A stretch of DNA of 7,987 nt from Lachnospiraceae bacterium (GTDB taxonomy: Bacteria; Bacillota; Clostridia; Lachnospirales; Lachnospiraceae), in assembly GCA_017476305.1 (NCBI GenBank), contig JAFVAA010000016.1, forward strand, positions 1 to 7,987. Reading direction: 5' to 3'. The translations under genes and the position numbers were made by a program. Numbering within the stretch: position 1 is the stretch's first letter; each line of letters starts with the position of its first letter. The notes beneath the pieces were generated by a model. That model saw nothing but the letters and a program-made list of their open reading frames with translations. It did no database searches and was not told the origin of the DNA. Below, in pieces: positions 4,428 to 7,987 of this stretch.

Positions 4428-7100
4428 ATGAACCAAAACATTAGAAGAAATGAACTGTTTCAGGCATCGCACCTGATGATTTTGATCAGCTATTCGATAT
4501 TTTCTATAGTACTTATCGGGGAAGCGCTTCTTATGTCGTGGGAGGGGTGGGCACTGATTTTAGTAGGTATTGGAGTGATTTCAAGCTGGGGGCTTCATAT
4601 TACGCAAAGTCTGTCTGATTTTTTCAGACTCTGGCTGTATTCCATCCTGATGATGGGAACGTTCTTTTTCTATGGGATCCATGCGACAAGCACTTTTGAT
4701 CTGGCACCTGTCATGACTGCTGTCATCATGCTCTACACGATGACAGGGGTGAAGGGGCTCGTACTTTTATGCCAGATCAGCTACTATGTGACAATGGGAT
4801 ACGATATCGTCATTTTACTGAAAGAAGGTCAGATTTCAGATAGTCTGACGGTGACACGTATTTTACTTCATTTGGCACTTGTGATGATGGTTGGCTGGAT
4901 TTCCAGAATTATAATCAATAAATGGAATGAGGTTTTACTAAAGTCGGATGAGGAGATTGCTGTTTTAGAGGATAGTACGAATCGGTTAAATGATTTTCTG
5001 GCAAATGTTTCCCATGAAATTCGAACACCGGTCAATGCGATCATCGGGCTGACCGGTATCTGTCTGGATCAGGAAAAGGATGAAAAAATAGCGGATTCAA
5101 TGAAATCTGTTCAGGAGGCAGGAAAGCGTGTTGCAGAGCAGATTAGCGATATTCTTGATTTTTCTGAAATCGACAGAGGAAATCTGGCAGTCAGTGTAGA
5201 GGACTATATGCTGTCCTCTTTGTTAAATGACCTGATGATGGAGCTTCGAATGTTCAAGGAACCTGAAATCGAGCTGGTAATCGATGTGGATCCGGAAATT
5301 CCAAATGTGATGAACACAGATGTTACAAAGCTGAAGAAAATCCTGTGGCATCTGATCGTCAATGGTCTGAAGTATACGAAAAAAGGCGGAGTTTATGTCC
5401 GTCTTTCTGCAATTGAGCAGGAATACGGAATGAACCTTTGCATTGAGGTGACAGATACCGGAATCGGTATGGATGATCTGGAGCTGGAACGCATTTTTGA
5501 GCAGTTTTATCAGGCAGATTCCGGACGAACGAGATCGACGAGCGGTTTAGGTCTGGGGATGAGCATTGTATCCGGTTTCGTCAGAGCTTTGGGCGGTTTT
5601 ATTACGATTGACAGTAGACCGGATATGGGAACGACGGTTCATGTCAGTATTCCACAGCGTGTCGTCGATCATTCCGAGTGCATGATGTTAGCAGACAGGG
5701 AAAAAATCAGCCTGGGCGGATTTTTACATTTTGATAAATTTCCTGTTCCGAGTGTGCGGGAGTTCTATAACTCCATGGTTTATAATATGGTGCGTGGACT
5801 AAAGCTTCATATGCACAGGGTGGATCGTGTGGAGAGCTTAAAGGAGCTGGTAGAAAATATAGAATTGACGCATTTATTCGGGGGAGAAGAGGAGTATCGG
5901 TTAAATACGGCTTATCTCGATGAGCTGTCTCAGAAAATGCTTGTGGTAGTGGTTGCGAATGAAAGTCTGAAGCTGTCAGAGCATTCAAAGGCGAGGCTTT
6001 TAAAGAAACCATTTTACTGTTTTCCGGTCATCAGTATCTTGGATTCGGATCTGAATACAGAGATTTTCAGGGAAGGAGCTATGCACTGTCCGGGAGTACG
6101 TGCCCTGGTGGTGGATGATGAGCCGATGAATCTGACAGTGGCAAAAGGAATCTTTAAACGGTATGATATGACGGTGACTACTGCCAGTTCAGGACAGGAG
6201 TCGATTGAACTCTGTTCAAAACAGGAGTTTGATATCGTCTTCATGGATCATATGATGCCGGGCATGGACGGAATCGAAGCGATGAAGCAGATCAAGGCAA
6301 ATGCGAAAAAGGATGGAAGAGATTTTCCTGTGGTAGCTCTTACAGCAAATGCAGTCAGTTCTGCAAAGGAGATGTTCCTTTCGGAAGGGTTTGATGGTTT
6401 TGTCAGTAAGCCGATTGAGTTAGTGGAGTTAGAGCGTGTCGTCAGGCGTGTTCTGCCTAAAACCTCCGTTGTTTTTGAAACGGGTTCAGAAACGGGACAG
6501 GACTTGAACGGACAGGGGAGAAAAAAAGAGGACAGTACACAGAAGCTGGAGAAGGATGCAGGAAGTGGAGTTTATACGAAGCTCCAGAGCCTGGGGATAA
6601 ATACAGCAAAGGGGCTTCATTACTGTCAAAATGATGAGGATTTTTATAAAACACTGCTTTTACAGTTCGCAGAGGAATCGGAGGAAAAGCGCAAAAATAT
6701 GGAATTCTTTTTAGAAAAGGAGGAACTTTCGAAGTATGCTATTCTGGTGCATGCCTTAAAGAGTACAGCGAAGATGATCGGTTCCATGGAGCTTTCCGAA
6801 AAGGCAAAGGCTTTAGAGTTTGCGGCAAAGGAAGGAAACACCGGATTTATTCATGCGAATCATGAGGAAATGTATAAGGAGTATCTGCTGACGACGAAAG
6901 GAATCCTGGCAGTATATGGGAAAGCAAAGGGAAAGCAGGAAGAAGCGAAGGAAGATGCGGATGAAATTTTGGAGTTTTTCCCGGAAGAGGAGGAAATGGA
7001 TTTTTCGCCGGTGGAGGAAGAAGCTGAGGTGATGGAATTTTCACCTGTGGAATCAGAAGGAGCGTTTATGGAGAAAGATTTTTCAAAGGAGGAGGGATAG
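4428..7100 (+). CDS. Hybrid sensor histidine kinase with six TM segments, receiver and Hpt domains
   Basis: An 890-residue membrane hybrid kinase. About six hydrophobic segments fill residues 15-163 with only short loops, so sensing is probably within the membrane. The DHp domain has H196 in SHEIRTP. The ATPase domain has N312 in the N box, DTGIGM (343-348), FEQFYQ and GLGLGMSIV (373-381). Residues about 412-545 look like a degenerate receiver: KMLVVVVA and LLKKPFYCFPVISIL resemble receiver strands and the Lys-Pro site, but no acidic pair or phosphoacceptor is evident. The true receiver (about 557-676) has D563-D564, D607, T639 and K661. An Hpt-like helical domain (about 715-830) has H775 in VHALKST. 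A Glu-rich tail (840-890) repeats FSPVE. The start is ATG with AAAAAAGGAG upstream and a 7-base spacer. It should run a His-Asp-His relay whose target may be the upstream REC-HD-GYP protein. Confidence 0.93.
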   Translation: MNQNIRRNELFQASHLMILISYSIFSIVLIGEALLMSWEGWALILVGIGVISSWGLHITQSLSDFFRLWLYSILMMGTFFFYGIHATSTFDLAPVMTAVIMLYTMTGVKGLVLLCQISYYVTMGYDIVILLKEGQISDSLTVTRILLHLALVMMVGWISRIIINKWNEVLLKSDEEIAVLEDSTNRLNDFLANVSHEIRTPVNAIIGLTGICLDQEKDEKIADSMKSVQEAGKRVAEQISDILDFSEIDRGNLAVSVEDYMLSSLLNDLMMELRMFKEPEIELVIDVDPEIPNVMNTDVTKLKKILWHLIVNGLKYTKKGGVYVRLSAIEQEYGMNLCIEVTDTGIGMDDLELERIFEQFYQADSGRTRSTSGLGLGMSIVSGFVRALGGFITIDSRPDMGTTVHVSIPQRVVDHSECMMLADREKISLGGFLHFDKFPVPSVREFYNSMVYNMVRGLKLHMHRVDRVESLKELVENIELTHLFGGEEEYRLNTAYLDELSQKMLVVVVANESLKLSEHSKARLLKKPFYCFPVISILDSDLNTEIFREGAMHCPGVRALVVDDEPMNLTVAKGIFKRYDMTVTTASSGQESIELCSKQEFDIVFMDHMMPGMDGIEAMKQIKANAKKDGRDFPVVALTANAVSSAKEMFLSEGFDGFVSKPIELVELERVVRRVLPKTSVVFETGSETGQDLNGQGRKKEDSTQKLEKDAGSGVYTKLQSLGINTAKGLHYCQNDEDFYKTLLLQFAEESEEKRKNMEFFLEKEELSKYAILVHALKSTAKMIGSMELSEKAKALEFAAKEGNTGFIHANHEEMYKEYLLTTKGILAVYGKAKGKQEEAKEDADEILEFFPEEEEMDFSPVEEEAEVMEFSPVESEGAFMEKDFSKEEG
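7085..7092 (+). promoter_or_regulatory. Strong Shine-Dalgarno inside the end of the hybrid kinase gene
   Basis: AAAGGAGG followed by 9 bases and the ATG at 7102. The site lies within the last codons of the preceding gene, whose TAG ends at 7100. This supports the ATG at 7102 and tight translational coupling of the two kinase genes. Confidence 0.85.
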
Positions 7101-7101
7101 G

Positions 7102-7987
7102 ATGCATTTGAAAAAATTATGGCAGTGGTTTCATGATCCGGAAGCGGATATTGCGTTAAGAAGCTTTACGCTGACCTCTCTTTTGGCTGCGGGGACTCTT
7201 TCCATCATCTTTATCTGGGATATTTTTATTAAAGAGAGTATGGAAAAGCTTTTCATGCTAGGTGCTGCCGTGGCAGCATTATATCTGGTGATCGGGCTTG
7301 CAGTGAAGCTTCGACAACCCGAGGTGGGGAGTATCGTTGTGGCAGTAGCTGTGATTTTTTTGGTGCTTCCTGTAGAGTTTTTTACAGGAGGAGGTGTTTA
7401 CGGATGTACGCCGATCTGGTTTTCTTTTGCATTTATGTATATAGGATTAAATCTTAGAAAAAAGTGGAAATTTGTTTTTATCCCATTGCTGCTCTGTTCT
7501 GCTATTGCGTGTTATCTCGGGGCATATTATCATCCGGAGCTTTTGACGGTGCATGATATGAAAACGGCTTATCTGGATTCCATCGCTTCCCTGATCGGGG
7601 TAGGGCTGATGCTTTGTATCATGGTGGTCTTTTTGCTTGGAATTTATGATAAGGAACGGAAGCTTGCGAAAGCGCAGACCAGGGAAATCGCAGATTTAAA
7701 TGAATCACAGAGCCGTTTTTTTTCGAGCATGAGCCATGAAATCCGTACTCCGATCAATACGATCATTGGACTGAACGAGATGATTCTGCGTGAAGACGTT
7801 TCGGAGGAGGTCGCGGAGGATGCAGCAAATATCCAGTCGGCGAGTAAAATGCTTCTGCATCTGATCAATGATATTCTGGATATGTCAAAGATTGATTCCG
7901 GACAGATGCAGTTAGCTCTGGTGTCCTATCATACCGGCGATATGCTTTCGGACATCGTGGGAATGCTCTGGCTCCGGGCAAAGGAAA
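7102..7987 (+). CDS. Multi-TM sensor histidine kinase (3' partial)
   Basis: The frame is open from ATG at 7102 to the window edge: 295 codons without a stop, so the gene is truncated by the window and not broken. After a short cytoplasmic N-terminus (MHLKKLWQWF) there are about six hydrophobic segments (about 22-43, 51-70, 76-92, 104-117, 123-142, 161-181) with short loops including FFTGGGVYGCTPIW (93-106). A charged helix (182-203) leads to the DHp domain with SSMSHEIRTPINTIIGL and phosphoacceptor H212, then the second helix (NDILDMSKIDSG, 256-267). The ATPase domain would start just past the end; receiver and Hpt domains are likely in this family but cannot be seen. It begins one base after the stop of the preceding hybrid kinase and shares its membrane plan but not close sequence, so the pair may be two inputs to one relay. 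Confidence 0.92.
   Translation, partial: MHLKKLWQWFHDPEADIALRSFTLTSLLAAGTLSIIFIWDIFIKESMEKLFMLGAAVAALYLVIGLAVKLRQPEVGSIVVAVAVIFLVLPVEFFTGGGVYGCTPIWFSFAFMYIGLNLRKKWKFVFIPLLLCSAIACYLGAYYHPELLTVHDMKTAYLDSIASLIGVGLMLCIMVVFLLGIYDKERKLAKAQTREIADLNESQSRFFSSMSHEIRTPINTIIGLNEMILREDVSEEVAEDAANIQSASKMLLHLINDILDMSKIDSGQMQLALVSYHTGDMLSDIVGMLWLRAKE

Noticed and set aside
5707..6654. Several minus-strand ORFs of 65-101 codons inside the hybrid kinase gene
   Set aside because: They are antisense shadows of a gene with continuous recognised domains.

Overview
The window looks like a chromosomal segment from a low-to-mid GC Gram-positive anaerobe, most likely a Lachnospiraceae-type member of the Clostridia. 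This rests on strong purine-rich Shine-Dalgarno sites, near-consensus sigma-A promoters, a TTG start, and multi-TM hybrid histidine kinases with the FYQADSGRTRS and GLGLGMSIV style typical of that group. The genus is an inference; no rRNA or other marker is present.

Layout. (1) 1-1058, plus strand: the 3' part of a membrane-tethered trypsin-like serine protease. It has an acidic linker, one TM helix, a Gly/Asn/Pro/Met-rich linker and a C-terminal FHA domain. (2) 1059-1273: a convergent intergenic gap dense in hairpins and short repeats, with probable terminators. (3) 3090 down to 1274, minus strand: a two-gene operon of an AI-2E/PerM-family membrane protein followed by a TVP38/TMEM64 (VTT/DedA-like) membrane protein that uses a TTG start. 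(4) 3091-3354: a divergent intergenic region with one good promoter facing each way. (5) 3355 to beyond 7987, plus strand: a signalling operon with a receiver-HD-GYP response regulator (predicted c-di-GMP phosphodiesterase), a large hybrid histidine kinase (6 TM, DHp, CA, degenerate receiver-like region, receiver, Hpt, acidic tail), and the first 295 residues of a second multi-TM histidine kinase that runs off the window.

How the genes may work together. The plus-strand operon can be read as a membrane-sensing phosphorelay whose output is c-di-GMP turnover: the kinases sense through the membrane, the Hpt domain can pass phosphate on, and the REC-HD-GYP protein is the obvious candidate acceptor. 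The partnership is inferred from gene order only. The protease-FHA protein and the two-gene transporter/VTT operon have no evident functional link to the relay. I see no CRISPR array, phage gene, transposase, tRNA or rRNA. The least explained DNA is the 1046-1265 hairpin cluster; I find no clear case for a wholly new system.
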